A stretch of 64,000 nt of DNA from Aotearoamyces nothofagi (taxonomy: Eukaryota > Ascomycota > Leotiomycetes > Leotiales > Tympanidaceae). The translations under genes were made by a program, and so were the position numbers. Below, one piece after another: positions 21,836 to 35,362 of the stretch. Under the pieces are notes generated by a model. The model did not search any database and was not told the origin of the DNA. It saw only the letters and a list, made by a program, of their open reading frames with translations. How positions within the stretch are numbered: the first letter of the stretch is position 1; every line of letters begins with the position of its first letter. The DNA lies in assembly GCA_015345905.1 (NCBI GenBank), contig JADDTR010000005.1, forward strand, positions 620,001 through 684,000, written 5' to 3'.

Positions 21836-23621
21836 AATGCAGTAATAATGCATAATGTCCCACGACATCTGATTTTGAATTAGTTTAATAATAGCGGGCG
21901 TTCTGGGTGAATCATAGGTGTTAGGGAGCGGCTGTCTGAACAATGCCTGAGGTCGTCATTCAGGGATGATTCTGCTTCGTTGTTAGATGCACAAAATTTG
22001 GGCGGGCTGGAATGATCGGATTGGGCTGTCCATGTTAATGTCGTTTCGCTGCCTCCATGTCGATATTGCACATGATGGGGCTGGCAGGTCTGCCCGGATG
22101 GAGGCGACGAGGCAAGGCTTGGACACTTTGAGAGCTCCCCCTGCAGCAACAAATAGCAGAGGATAGTTTACTAGATACCTCTACGTTATCGACGGCGTGT
22201 ATTCTGCCTAGCAAAAACGTGGACCCTACTATAATACAAATCGCTGTGCACGCTGTAAAGGAGTGCGTTGTGTGAAGATACTGGCTCCTCTCATTACATG
22301 GTGATTGCTTGTACTGTAGGAATGATAGGCTCCAGGAGGGACGTGATAACGACGTCATTCCCTGCACAGACGTCTTGACAGTTCACCGTGCGTGGATACT
22401 TTTAGGTGTTTGGAGAGACAGTAGCATCGGTTGGGCCGAGTGGGGTTCGTTTTATATGAGCACGAGCGATACTTTAGTAGTAACCTATGTGATAAGCGCT
22501 GTATGTCACAGTGGGCTAGCTGATGACTGGGCAGGCGGGATTGGCTGAGGAAAGGAAGGTAGTCGTGGTAGTGTCGAGCACGCAGTCTCGTCGTGATTAC
22601 TCCGGCTGATAGACGGCAGCCGTCAGCTGCGGTCCACCTTAACCCTCACCCAAGCCGACTCTTTCTCAACCATCGCGGAGACCGGCCAGAACACGGCAGT
22701 CTCGGGCAGCTTGTGCCGATGATCCAGAGCTGCCCTACGTATCCCAACAAGAAACAGCGACCCGCGTTTCTTATACTCTCTGCCTGCCTATCTTCCTCTG
22801 CCGCGTGGACAGAGGACGGTAGCTCTGGCGTACTGGGAGAGACAGGTAGCTTGTAGCGCTTGCCCTCTCCGTATCTCCGTATCGCCCATGGCCGGATCTC
22901 CACTCTTCACCCCCCAGCAAACCCACTCCAACTCTCTGTAAGGTCCCTTAGTGCCCACGGTACTGCAGCTACGCAGTCCTCGAGGGCTGGCAGGTCCTCC
23001 GTTGCTCTGTATGCAGGATCGGCAGGTCTCCAAGGTACGGCTGCTACAGCTTAATATTAAGGCATCTCTGGGGTGTTGCGAGCTGCGAGTTGCGAGTTAT
23101 TCGTGCTCGAGCAGACAGACACCTGCCTACCTAAGATAGCAAAGGTAGTAAGGTAAGGTTGGTAGGTAGGGGACGGAGGGTCCGGAGTGCGAAGGAGCGT
23201 GGGACATAAGCGCGTCTTGGGTCCTGGGTCTGGCATATTGCACCTTGCAAGCTCTTCCCATGACGGTCAGAGCTTCCACACCGACTCTCGTACTAATTAA
23301 GGTACCTACCTACCTATCTTATCCAGAGCTCCCAGACCATCGTACCACTCCACACAGCTCGCACATTCTTATTCACTTAAGACTTCTTCTGACAATTCAC
23401 TGCGAATCTTGTATCTGTATACAAAGTTAATCCTCGATTCCAGACTGCCAGTTTGTTATTTACGGCGTCGTAAATTGCCCAGTTCTTATCGGCCGACGTG
23501 GGGTTGTCTGACGCCCCGCACTCAAGCTCGCTTCCCAGCTCCCAGTCCAGCATTCCAAGAGGAGCTTGATTTGGGTTGAAATCAAACAGCTTTCTCCGTG
23601 TCTTTGCAGAGAAGAGCGAAG
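21836..23621. other. Intergenic region G-alpha to glycogen phosphorylase
   Basis: About 1.8 kb, probably the 3' region of the G-alpha gene and the promoter and leader of GPH1. Around 23.1-23.3 kb it carries repeated GGTAGGTAGG/CCTACCTACC words. I see no gene-like frame. Confidence 0.5.
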
Positions 23622-26600
23622 ATGTCGAACCCATTGTCGACTCGTGAGCGTCGTCCATCTACGGGCGCGCCCATTACAGACCTCAGAGGTCCGATCGGTC
23701 CGCCCGGCCTGACCCGGCCAAAGCACAAGAGAACGTTCACCGGCTTTGGTCCTGGCGAGATCAAGAGCGTCGAAGGTATGTTTATGATCCTATCTGTTAG
23801 TCCGAAGTCATGGCACGCCGCATGCTGAACCAATTGGATGCATTTACTGATCTTCCTCTGTGCAGCTTCTATTCCCGAGCCACAGCGTGCGGCATGGAAG
23901 AAGAACCAAGCAAATGGCTTCGCCACCAAGGAAGAATTCGAGAAAGATGTTGTGCGCCATGTAGAAACTACCCTTGCTCGCAGCATGTTCAACTGTGATG
24001 AGACGGCTGCATATGCCGCTGCCAGTTTGGCATTTAGAGACCGAATGGTCACGGAATGGAACCGTACACAGCAACAGCAGACTTTCTCGGATACAAAGAG
24101 AGTCTACTACCTGTCCCTAGAGTTCTTGATGGGTAGAGCGCTGGATAACGCTATGCTAAACGTGGGGCTGAAGAATGAGGCGAAAGGTAAATCATATATT
24201 GGAAATATGTATAAGTGATTGAATACTAATGCTTCTTATTAGAGGGTCTCGCTGATCTCGGCTTTCGTATCGAGGATATCATCGATCAGGAGCACGATGC
24301 TGCACTTGGTAACGGAGGTCTAGGCCGTCTTGCTGCTTGCTTCCTCGACAGTCTAGCTTCGCTGAATTATTCAGCATGGGGATACGGGTTGAGATACAAA
24401 TACGGTATCTTCAAGCAGGAGATCATTGATGGGTACCAGGTTGAAGTACCTGACTACTGGCTGGACTTCAATCCTTGGGAATTCCACAGACACGATATTG
24501 TTGTTGATGTGAGTCTCATTCCAGGCCTATTTTCTCTCAATAATAGCCTGCTCCAGAGCTGATCTTTTAGATTCAATTCTATGGCCATGTCCGGAAGTTT
24601 CAAGACGACAATGGTAAGTCTAACGCCGTTTGGGAGGGCGGTGAAGTTGTAAAGGCTGTCGCATACGATGTGCCAGTCCCGGGGTTTGCTACCAAATCAA
24701 CCAACAACTTGCGTCTATGGTCCAGTAAAGCTGCAAGTGGAGAGTTCGACTTCCAGAAGTTCAACAACGGTGACTATGAGAGGTGAGTCGCTTATCGTTT
24801 CTAGAAGAACAATGTGTGCTAAATCGCCATAGCTCCGTCGCAGATCAGCAGCGTGCTGAGACCATCTCGGCTGTGCTATATCCCAATGACAACCTTGACA
24901 GGGGCAAGGAGCTTCGATTGAAACAGCAATATTTCTGGGTTGCCGCTTCATTGTATGATATTGTTCGACGGTTTAAGAAGACTAAGCGTGCGTGGAAGGA
25001 ATTTCCCGAGCAAGTTGCTATTCAACTCAACGACACTCATCCAACCCTTGCTATTGTTGAGCTTCAGCGCATCTTGATAGACTTAGAAGGCCTTGAGTGG
25101 GATGATGCTTGGTCTATAGTTACCCAGACGGTAGGTTTCGCCACAATCTGCGGCGCTGTATACATTGCTGACTTAGATGAAGTTTGGCTACACGAATCAT
25201 ACTGTGCTTCCAGAAGCTCTCGAAAAATGGTCTGTTCCATTGTTCCAGAACCTGCTCCCTAGGCATCTACAGATCATCTATGATATCAACCTGTTCTTCT
25301 TGCAGAGAGTTGAGCGAAAGTTCCCAAAGGATCGTGACTTGCTTGCTCGTGTTTCTATCATCGAGGAGGCGCAGCCAAAGATGGTCCGAATGGCGTTTTT
25401 GGCTATCATTGGATCTCACAAGGTCAACGGCGTAGCCGAGCTACATTCCGATCTCATCAAGACTACTATCTTCAAAGACTTTGTTAAGATCTTTGGCGTT
25501 GATCACTTCACCAATGTCACTAACGGTATCACCCCGCGAAGATGGCTGCACCAGGCAAACCCGCGTCTGTCAGAATTAATCGCTTCGAAAGTTGGTAGCC
25601 TTGAATTCTTGAAGGACCTTACGTTGCTTAACAAGCTGGAGGCATTTGCCGATGATAAGTCATTTAAAAAGGAGTGGCAAGAAATCAAGTACGCCAACAA
25701 GGTCAGGCTTGCTAAGCATATCAAAAAGACTACTGGCGTCACTGTTAACCCTTCTTCGCTGTTCGATATTCAAGTCAAGCGTATACACGAATACAAACGT
25801 CAACAAATGAACATATTCGGTGTCATCCATAGATACTTGACGATCAAGGCATCCACCCCAGAGCAACGCAAGAAGATGACTCCCAGAGTCTCCATTTTCG
25901 GAGGTAAGGCTGCCCCTGGATACTGGATGGCCAAGACAATCATCCATCTCGTCAACAGCGTCGGTGCTGTTGTCAACAATGATAAAGAGGTTGGGGACTT
26001 ACTCAAAGTGATTTTCGTTGAGGACTACAATGTCAGCAAGGCCGAGATAATCTGCCCGGCTAGCGACGTGAGCGAGCACATCTCGACTGCTGGTACTGAA
26101 GCTAGCGGAACCAGTAATATGAAGTTCGTGCTGAATGGCGGTCTGATCATTGGTACCTGCGATGGTGCAAACGTAAGTACTAGAGTCCCTGGAGAGAAGC
26201 GTTTTGAAACTAATGCCAGATTAGATCGAAATCACTCGTGAGATTGGTGAGAACAACATCTTCCTCTTTGGTAACCTTGCAGAAGACGTCGAAGATCTTC
26301 GCCACGCACACACGTATGGCACACACTCGATCGACCCTGACCTCGCGAAGGTCTTTGCCGAGATCAAGAAGGGATTGTTCGGCGATGCTGGAGACTTCAC
26401 TGCTCTCGTTAGTGCAGTCGAGGACCACGGCGACTACTATCTTGTGTCGGATGATTTCCACAGCTATATCCAGACTCAAAACCTGGTGGATGAGGCGTAT
26501 AAGAATCAGGATGAGTGGGTGACCAAGTCAATCATCAGCGTGTCCCGTATGGGCTTCTTTAGCAGTGACAGATGCATCAACGAATATGCTGAGAGCATCT

Positions 26601-26665
26601 GGAACATTGAGCCACTGAACCCCGATAGGAGCACAAACGGAGGACTACAGGAAGGAGAGCTATAG
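23622..26665 (+). CDS. GPH1: Glycogen phosphorylase (GT35)
   Basis: The enzyme releases glucose-1-phosphate from glycogen in the cytosol. Exons 23622-23775, 23866-24186, 24243-24508, 24571-24782, 24833-25130, 25183-26172 and 26225-26665 give 893 aa, as in other fungi. Family blocks run in order: [97 protein letters not shown], and the cofactor site [15 protein letters not shown] with pyridoxal-phosphate lysine K731. The N-terminal tail contains RRPST, a PKA-type consensus with S13, where yeast and animal enzymes are also controlled by phosphorylation; that use here is inferred. No key residue is missing. The ATG at 23622 is the only one that fits the family N-terminus. Confidence 0.97.
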
Positions 26666-27197
26666 GGTGCCTAGGAGATGGGAATTGGCTCGAGTTAGAA
26701 ACGGGATAGAACACAGATTGGCTAGGACTGAGAATGGAGTATACTTTGACCCTATTGACCCATGCTTAGGCGTGATTGCTATTTGCAAGACGGTGCTTCG
26801 ACTGCGTCTTTCGTTTTCTGTACGAAACCCGACGTTGCCGTCGCCAGTATTTTATTTCACATGTCACGAGAACGAAGGGAGTAAGATGCAAAAGGGGAAG
26901 TGTGCATGGCATCACGTGCCCTCAAAACGTCGCTCCGAATCCAGTTAAACTAAGATATTCTCGTAGTCCGCCTGTACCTTGAGGTAGTCTGCAAACGAAT
27001 GACAGCCCGACCAAAGCTTCAGCGAGCAGCTGGAGATGATTACTATTCACGAAATGGCCGCAATGCAATACAATGCCGTATTCGCAGAACCCGGGCTACG
27101 AAGCCAGAGAGAAGCATCTCCGTGTCGCGCAGCGAACGCGCAAAGAGCACGAGGCCGCCGAGCTTTCTGTCGGTTTTTCGTTATTAATACGTTGATT

Positions 27198-27228
27198 GTA
27201 TGTACTGTACTGTACTGTACTGTACTGT
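27198..27228 (+). repeat. (TGTAC)n pentanucleotide repeat
   Basis: Six near-perfect copies of the self-complementary-type unit TGTAC (ACTGT/GTACA frames). It is the longest run of the GTAC word family scattered through the intergenic DNA. Confidence 0.92.
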
Positions 27229-27325
27229 ATGACGCGGGCGCAGGCGCGCAAGCAAGCCGAGCAAGCAAGCGATGACGTCGTGCGCGCAAAGTGCTGGCAG
27301 GACGGATTCCTCGGCTGATTTTGAT

Positions 27326-27333
27326 TGTCTGTC

Positions 27334-27394
<61 letters not shown>
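27326..27394 (+). repeat. (GTCT)n tetranucleotide microsatellite
   Basis: About 17 copies of GTCT with one early interruption (TCTCTG). It is a typical slippage-prone microsatellite. Confidence 0.95.
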
Positions 27395-27395
<1 letters not shown>

Positions 27396-27871
27396 GGGGA
27401 AGAGAGTTGGGTTTAAGCGGCGGCTGCGAGGGGTAGGGTTTAGAGTGCAGTATGTATGTACCTAGGTAGGCGGAAGAGGGGGGGCTGTGTGGTCCCGTAG
27501 AGTACCGTACAGTACTGTACTGCACTGTAAAAGGTAAAAAGGGAAAAGGGCAAGGTAGGTACGGTCGGTGGGCGGGAACGACGCTTGCGGGTGTCGCGAG
27601 AGGGCCTGGACCCAGGCTGCACAGGGCGTGGCCGAGGCTTTCTGGGTGGGTGCGGCGGGGCCGATAGCTGAACTGGGGGGGTGTGGCTTGAGGGTCGGCG
27701 TTTTTGTTCGTGCGCTTTATGCCGCTTGGGGGCTTGGGTGGGTGTGGGTGCTGGGGGGCGGAGGGGGGGGTGTGGATAGGTGGGTGTGGGCAGGCGACAG
27801 GCGAGAGGCGAGAGGCGATGGGGTCTGGGCTACTTACTGTACGGTACCGTTTTGTACTTGCACCGGAGTAT

Positions 27872-28010
27872 AGGCTGTGGCTACAGGGCTCTGGGCTCTG
27901 GGCTCTGGCTACAGGCTCCAGGCTACAAGCTACAGGCTGTAGGGCGCTCGCTACAGGGCACTCGCTACAGTACAGGCTGTAGGGCACTCGCTACAGGGCA
28001 CTCGCTGGCA
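27872..28010 (+). repeat. CTACAGGGC / CACTCGCTACAG tandem repeats
   Basis: Successive units built from GGCTCTGG, CTACAGGCT and GGCACTCGCTACAG, the last in several direct copies. This is an imperfect minisatellite with internal GTACAG words. Confidence 0.85.
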
Positions 28011-28263
28011 ACAGTCGTCCACTGGCTGTAAGCTACTGTACCGTACAAATCACACATCTACAAGTACAGTACGTATCCTGTGGTAGTAGTGGTCGTGGTA
28101 GCGGTAGGCCCTCTGCCTCCGGTACAGCATCTGCCCGCTTTAGCGACCGACCCTGCCTAGGCACAGGCACCTAACACTGCATCTCCGGCTGGCTACAGGT
28201 ACCTTATCTGGCCCTGCCGCACCCCCAGCTGCAATACTTGCGACCCCGACAGCGCCGGAAGGA

Positions 28264-28303
28264 GTGCCGTGGGAGTGCTGTGGGAGCGCTGTGGGAGCGC
28301 TGT
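28264..28303 (+). repeat. (GTGGGAGYGCT)n tandem repeat
   Basis: Three to four direct copies of an 11-bp unit, GTGGGAG[TC]GCT. Confidence 0.85.
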
Positions 28304-28522
28304 AACATACAGTGAGTGATAAATGCCTGGCTCGGCGCGCTCGACACCATGCACGGCAAGCTTCGGGCAGCTATGTTCTCTCCCGCGCGCGTTGTCACTG
28401 GCCGGCGCTGTACGACACGGCCTGGGCGGTTCTGCGAGGGACGTGGTGGATTTCCATGTCTCTGTCCCAGGTGACCCTGTGCCCACGGTGATACTTGCTG
28501 TACCATTATATATGGGGAATTT

Positions 28523-28550
28523 GCACATTCGCACATTCGCACATTCGCAC
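28523..28550 (+). repeat. (GCACATTC)3 tandem repeat
   Basis: Three perfect direct copies of the 8-bp unit GCACATTC plus a partial fourth. Confidence 0.9.
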
Positions 28551-30269
28551 ACCTGCCCAATGCCCCCCATGTGTGCCGTGCCCATGCTGGCCCACAGCTC
28601 GGCGCCCCTACCCTCTCCACTGTACGCAAAACGGCGGACCTCATGATGACGTCGCTGGTGCATGGCAGGGCCCTCGCGCAACCTGGGCGACCTGAGATGG
28701 CGGCGACAATGCCTGGGCGCCCTCTTGAGCGCTGGATGGGCACCGCAGATACCTTGGACGATACATCCTCGAGCAGTTATATACTAAGTGTGCTGTATCC
28801 CAGGAGTTGGCATACTTGGCAGGCACGTGCCGGCACAGTCGTTGCTCTGGCTTGTGCTCCGGAGTCGTTCCCCGGATGCGGACTTGGCATCTATTGCATT
28901 ATCAGAGACCTGTCACCGGTCTGCCTGCTCGGGAGGCAGGACAACAGCAGGCAAGTATCAAGGTATCAATCATATCGGGTGCCCGATGGCGACGTGGATT
29001 CAGAAATGAGGCATCGTCGAATATGCATCCGCATATACTACCCCCTACTATACTCCAGTATGCCTCGTCCGGCAGCGAGCGCATAGCAGTGCTGTACATA
29101 GTTGTAGGATTATACCGTAGAAGAGGCCAGGAACACCAGCAGAAGGGGCCCCAGACCTGGTTGGAGATGCATTGCAGTGCTCCGAGTAGAGTACTGCACA
29201 TCCGCGTCGAGTACCTGACCGCCTTACTCCCCACCACAGTACCACTTACCACTCCCACTACCAAGTATCCAACCGCCTGAATGCCACAATGGGCCGTAGC
29301 TGCGTGTACCTTGGCCTTGAAGAGCAGTGATCATCTGTTCCGCACCCCTGGCTGTGACCAGGAGGAGGGTTTGTCTGTGTCGGCGACTACATACATCATC
29401 GCGACGTTTCCTCTGCCTACAGAACTTGGACTTCCACAACTCTCATCTACCTGGCTGGCTGATGAGCGACATCATAGCCCATAGCTTCACTTCGGCTTTT
29501 CTGACGGTAGCATCATAGCTGCTTCCCTCTGCACCTCTCCATCCGCTCGCCGCCACGGAACCGGACATCCGACTTTGGCAGGGACAAGAAAGAGAAGCAC
29601 CTGGGGACGTCGCTGCTCTCTGTTCTCTGTTCTGTATTCTCTACTCTGCACTTTGCGGAGAGTTATTGCAGCAGCGACTGATCTGCCATACTTGTTACAA
29701 CTATCACAGAACACTGCCGCTGCCTGTGGCTCGTGCCGGCTCATCCCCTGCCTACCCCGAATCCAATCACTAGGATTCCTCGTTGCTCATTACTCTGCCA
29801 TCTGCAACTTTCTTTGACTGTACAGCTTCTGCAACAACACGGCTGCCGCCGACAACTGCACTTTTATCAACAGGGCCAAAACAGTAATTCGGAGCAGACT
29901 ACACCTCGCTCGTTGTTCTGCATCCGCCAGTCGCGAAAACCCCATCGGAAGCAGCTTGGGGAACGATCCCAGATTCGGACCTATTACGCAGTGTCACAAT
30001 TCCAGCGCCCACACTAGTCTGGCAGACAAGTCGATTCACGCTGGCGAGCCTGCGACAACAATTCCATCGGCCCAAGCTTCTCCCTCAAAGGCAATCTCGA
30101 GCTGCCAAACACCCCACTAGAGCCTTCTTTAGGCGATCGAAAGTCTTCCCGAGCCACGCTCCACGCTCCACGACTTCACACCGTCCTTGATCGCAGACCT
30201 CCAAATAATCCCCCATCTTGAATCTAAATTGTTTGACCGTGCGACTTCCTGTCGTTTTATCCTCTGAAA

Positions 30270-31731
<1,462 letters not shown>

Positions 31732-32858
31732 CTGCTTGTGGTTGAAACCGGAAGAGAATATCTTCGTCAGTTTCTTCTTTCGCATGTAGTTTGCTAGGGT
31801 CTGCTTCCAGGACGCTCGAGGCGGCTTTCCCTGTCCATGTCTTCTGTGTTGCTTTTCATTGGCTGGATATAGAAAACTGACTGGTTTGTGTCTCGGCAGG
31901 TACTCCGAAATTCTTGACTACCACAACGTCGATGATAGTGGGGCGGTGATGGAGGGGCAAGTGAATGGAAGCTGAATGGTTCAACCACATACATGGTCTG
32001 CGCCGATCGAACGAACCCCAAAAGAACGGGACGAGCTTTCATGTGCTCCATTATATCCAGAGGCTGACCTCCGACTTGCTGTGTGGGCTAGTGGTTGTTT
32101 TTATTAGTCTCGGTCTGCTTTTTTCTCGGGCGTAATATGCATGGAAACACTTTGGGCATTCATACAAACACACAAATTTTCCCTTTCCTTATAAGTATAC
32201 AGAATCAGAACAACACGTATGTAGACTTGGGCCGGACATGGAATACCAGCAGAGAGGCTTCGCACGGGTTGACACCATTTTGGCTTGGCTAGGATTGGAT
32301 GGAAGGTATCTTCAAGGTACTTTATCGTGCTCGGCAGAGTCTCTGAAAGCAAAGAAGATAGAGAAAGGAAGTCGATGTCAAAACGAATCAATGATATCCC
32401 TTCCTATCAGAGTTAATGCTTGTAATATATGCGCGCATAGATTCTCCCAATGTTCTACTCTAACCCTACTATAATTATAACAAAGGTAAGTCGGCCCTGC
32501 AAGAATCGGTCGGGCTCATGCAAACGTTTGTGAGAAGAGCTCTCTTGGTCCTTTGTACTCGGGCTCCCTGCACGCAATTTAACATCGCCAATACGCCAAA
32601 AGGCCACCTAATTGTCGTTGATGATTAGATGTGAGAAAAAGTATTGAGGAGATGGTATTTTATTTTATTTTAATTTTTTTATGTCTATATTAATGTTTTT
32701 ATCGACGCCGTGAATAAAAAAAGGGGGAAAAGGGATATAAATGTATATTCCCAGCCGTTTCTCTAGGCATCTTTCTATGTACACGCTCGTCGTCGACTCG
32801 ATTTAACAGTACAGATAATACGCTTAGAGCGCGGCGCGTTCGACGTGTATCTTCTCAG
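31732..32858. other. Convergent intergenic region HOG1/SPO7
   Basis: About 1.1 kb between two converging genes. It includes an AT-rich TTTTA-type tract at about 32649-32680, consistent with 3' ends. No gene-like frame is seen. Confidence 0.5.
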
Positions 32859-34277
32859 CTACGGGCCTATGGATTCGCCGTCCATGCCGACCGAGGCCGT
32901 GTGAAGGCTCTCCTTCTCGGCGACAGAAGAAGAGACGGAGGAGTGGCTGTTTTTCCTCACTAGCGGGCTCGAGGTCTCGGGCACTGTGACGGGCGTCGTT
33001 GGGCGTTCGCGCGCCGACGCCACGCTTGAGCCTGGCGGAGAGAGCTTCTGGGAGCGTGCTGAGGTCGAGGTGGCGGAGGCGGCCTTCTTTTTCCGCGATT
33101 GTGTGGAAGAGGCGTTGCTGCTGCGGCGGGACGGCGAGACTGCGTTCTGGCCAGCATCGAATTCTGGGGTCGGCGTGGGTGTTGTGGAGCGTGAGGAGGT
33201 GCGTGAGTTCTGCGACGAGGAACGAAGGGAGTTTGCTCGCAGTCGTTTTTCTTTCCCCTCGGCACTCCCAACTCCTGTTATGATGCTGTGTCTACGGGAG
33301 TTCGCATGCGAGCTATGGGTGGGATGGGCGATAGAAGATTTCTCGACGTCCCGGGACGAGTGGATTGGATGGCGCCAGCGGTTCCACCATCCTTGTTGCT
33401 TTGCAAACTTCTTCTCGTGAGATTTTATCTTCTGTAAGAGATGATGCCGACGAGCGTTTTCACGCTCCCAGTACTCAGTACGGTACAAGTCCCAGTTCTC
33501 GCGAAAAGCGGGAGAGAAAGGTTTGGGGAGAAGGAGCAGAGATATAGTGTCACCACCGGGAGCGAGGTCTTCTTCGTGACCCCTCAGACCATGCTTCGGG
33601 GAGTCGTGTTCGTGGATATTGGGGAGGGTAGATTTGCTAGCTCCTTTGAGGCTATGTTCGGGTTCGGATAGAATGCTGTGGTCTACATACCGATAGGAAG
33701 AGGACCCAGTGTTGAAAAAGAGAACATAGGTGAAGAAGAAGGATAACGTGGAAAGCCATTCTTTCCACCATGGGCCTCGAACGACTACAATCTTACAATT
33801 GAAGCCCCTCAAACCCCGATTTGTAGTCCCGACCCAGCGTCTCGGCCACCGAATACCTCGTTCCCACTGTCCAGTTCCCCAGACAAGTATTCCAGTGACG
33901 ACACCACCCATAAGGCAGACTCTTTCTGTCACTTCAACAACCCAGTATATACTCCCACCCACGCCACTGCCATCTTCGCGAGGCGCGAAGAAAAGTGCAT
34001 AGCCAAAATAAAGGACCCATAGCCCGAGCAAGGTTAGAAAAAATGTGTACTGGCGCCGACGGGCACGAAGCTCGAGATATTGGGCACGCAGAGAGGCTTC
34101 GAGTATGAGAAGGTTGAGGTAGATTTGGGGAGGAGAAGAGGGCAGTGATGCTAGCGGGTCAGAAGGGGGAGATGGCGAGGAGAATTGAGGGTTTGCGACT
34201 CCGGAGGAGGGAATAGGTATACCGGAGACTTTAGGAGGAGGAGCGCCCTTAACGATTTGATCGAGCCTAGAGGCCAT
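32859..34277 (-). CDS. SPO7: Spo7-like regulatory subunit of the lipin phosphatase
   Basis: Spo7 binds the Nem1 phosphatase in the ER/nuclear membrane; the complex activates the lipin Pah1 and so controls triacylglycerol and membrane-lipid synthesis. This intronless gene encodes 472 aa. The conserved Spo7 domain is the N-terminal half: YLNLLILEASLRAQYLELRARRRQ, membrane segment 1 (YTFFLTLLGLWVLYFGYALFF), membrane segment 2 (VCLMGGVVTGILVWGTGQW), then PRRWVGTTNRGLRGFNCK and GPWWKEWLSTLSFFF. The C-terminal 200 residues are a Ser/Thr/Pro- and Arg-rich disordered tail, longer than in yeast but common in filamentous fungi. The gene diverges from the CGI-58-like hydrolase gene, which also concerns lipids; co-regulation is only a guess. 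Confidence 0.93.
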   Translation of the reverse strand: MASRLDQIVKGAPPPKVSGIPIPSSGVANPQFSSPSPPSDPLASLPSSPPQIYLNLLILEASLRAQYLELRARRRQYTFFLTLLGLWVLYFGYALFFAPREDGSGVGGSIYWVVEVTERVCLMGGVVTGILVWGTGQWERGIRWPRRWVGTTNRGLRGFNCKIVVVRGPWWKEWLSTLSFFFTYVLFFNTGSSSYRYVDHSILSEPEHSLKGASKSTLPNIHEHDSPKHGLRGHEEDLAPGGDTISLLLLPKPFSPAFRENWDLYRTEYWERENARRHHLLQKIKSHEKKFAKQQGWWNRWRHPIHSSRDVEKSSIAHPTHSSHANSRRHSIITGVGSAEGKEKRLRANSLRSSSQNSRTSSRSTTPTPTPEFDAGQNAVSPSRRSSNASSTQSRKKKAASATSTSARSQKLSPPGSSVASARERPTTPVTVPETSSPLVRKNSHSSVSSSVAEKESLHTASVGMDGESIGP

Positions 34278-35362
34278 TACGGTGTTGGGCCTGCGCCCGG
34301 AAACGTTGGGCGTGTTGCTCGAGGCGCAATATTATCTTGCTATTGTGCCGGCATAGCTGGGGAGCTCTTCCGTATGCGATGCCTCGAAACCGAGTGTCTG
34401 GAGCCAAGCCGTCCGTCAGGAATAGGTGTACAAGCTGCGTTCAAGCCGGGCTGGGCTGGCTGCTGTAAGTCTGGACAGAGGGCTTTCTGGGAGCTTAACA
34501 GATCCAAATCCGAACGTGGAGTTGTGACTGTGGCTATATGGGATGCGATATGCGGTATGCGGTATGCGGTATGCGGTATGCGGTATGCGGCGTGTTTATG
34601 CTTATGCTGATGCTTACAGTGACAGAGGATGTCGGTGTATCTTGGAGGCTTCATTCCAGCTTTACAGGCGGCCGCTTGTGCATGGCTGGCATCCGGGCGG
34701 CCTGGAAAACATGGCCAAAGCACCCTGCCATGCCTGTCTGTCCTTTGTTATCGATATCGTGCCGTTGAGGTCGAGGTATGGCATGGCCGCAATACGGACA
34801 CAGAGAAGCCTATAATACAATGCTGGCATGCTACAGGTATGCTGCTGGTATGATAGAGCTGCAACACAATCACTATATTATATACGCGCGCGTCTCTTTG
34901 CTGTGCAGGCGTGTGAGCACAAACCGTCCCTGGACTGTTCTGTTGGGAGCGATTTCGTCGTAACTCCAGGCCGTCTTATCACCGAGGGTTACGTCTGTGG
35001 TGTAGCCTTGTGCGGACCCGCCACTGCGTCTGCTTCCGTCCGCTCAGGACAACTTTCCTCTCCCTCTCTCCCTCCATCACTTCTCCTACACAGCCCACTG
35101 TCCAGCCCGGCTTTAATGCACCGCCTATGGACTTAACATAGTCCGACATCTCCATCCAAGTGCATCCTCTTTGACTACTATACCTCTGATTGAGTGGCAG
35201 TTTCCTGTCTCTCAATCTCCCAGCTCTTTCAAGTTGCATCCCTCTCCTCATCTGCCATCGCTCATCCTGCGATCAGCCACTCCCGACACTGTTGCACTCC
35301 GGCATATCTCGAGCCTCATCAACAGACCGGAAGTGCAGTTACAAACGCCCTCGTATTCAACA
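34278..35362. promoter_or_regulatory. Divergent SPO7 / hydrolase promoter region
   Basis: About 1.1 kb separate two start codons. It contains the ATGCGGT tandem repeat listed next and a CT-rich leader before the hydrolase ATG. No gene is evident. Confidence 0.5.
34549..34592 (+). repeat. (ATGCGGT)n heptanucleotide repeat
   Basis: About six perfect direct copies of ATGCGGT in the SPO7/hydrolase promoter gap. Confidence 0.92.

Larger units (their letters stand above)
26666..30269. other. 3.6-kb repeat-rich intergenic region
   Basis: This is the longest non-coding stretch of the window, between GPH1 and the HOG1-type MAPK. It is GC-rich and packed with microsatellites and short tandem repeats (GTCT, TGTAC, GGCACTCGCTACAG, GTGGGAGCGCT and GCACATTC units, listed separately) and with GTAC words. 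The long frames it contains are translations of repeats. The final 700 bp are CT-rich and probably form the promoter and long 5' leader of the MAPK gene. Confidence 0.6.

Noticed and set aside
27184-27987. Long minus-strand frame of 267 codons
   Set aside because: It reads through microsatellites (TDRQTDRQ, CSLEPVA-type runs) and has no domain or splice logic; it is a by-product of repeats.
32986-33420. Plus-strand frame of 144 codons inside SPO7
   Set aside because: It is exactly opposite the Arg/Ser-rich tail of the SPO7 gene, whose codon bias leaves the other strand open.
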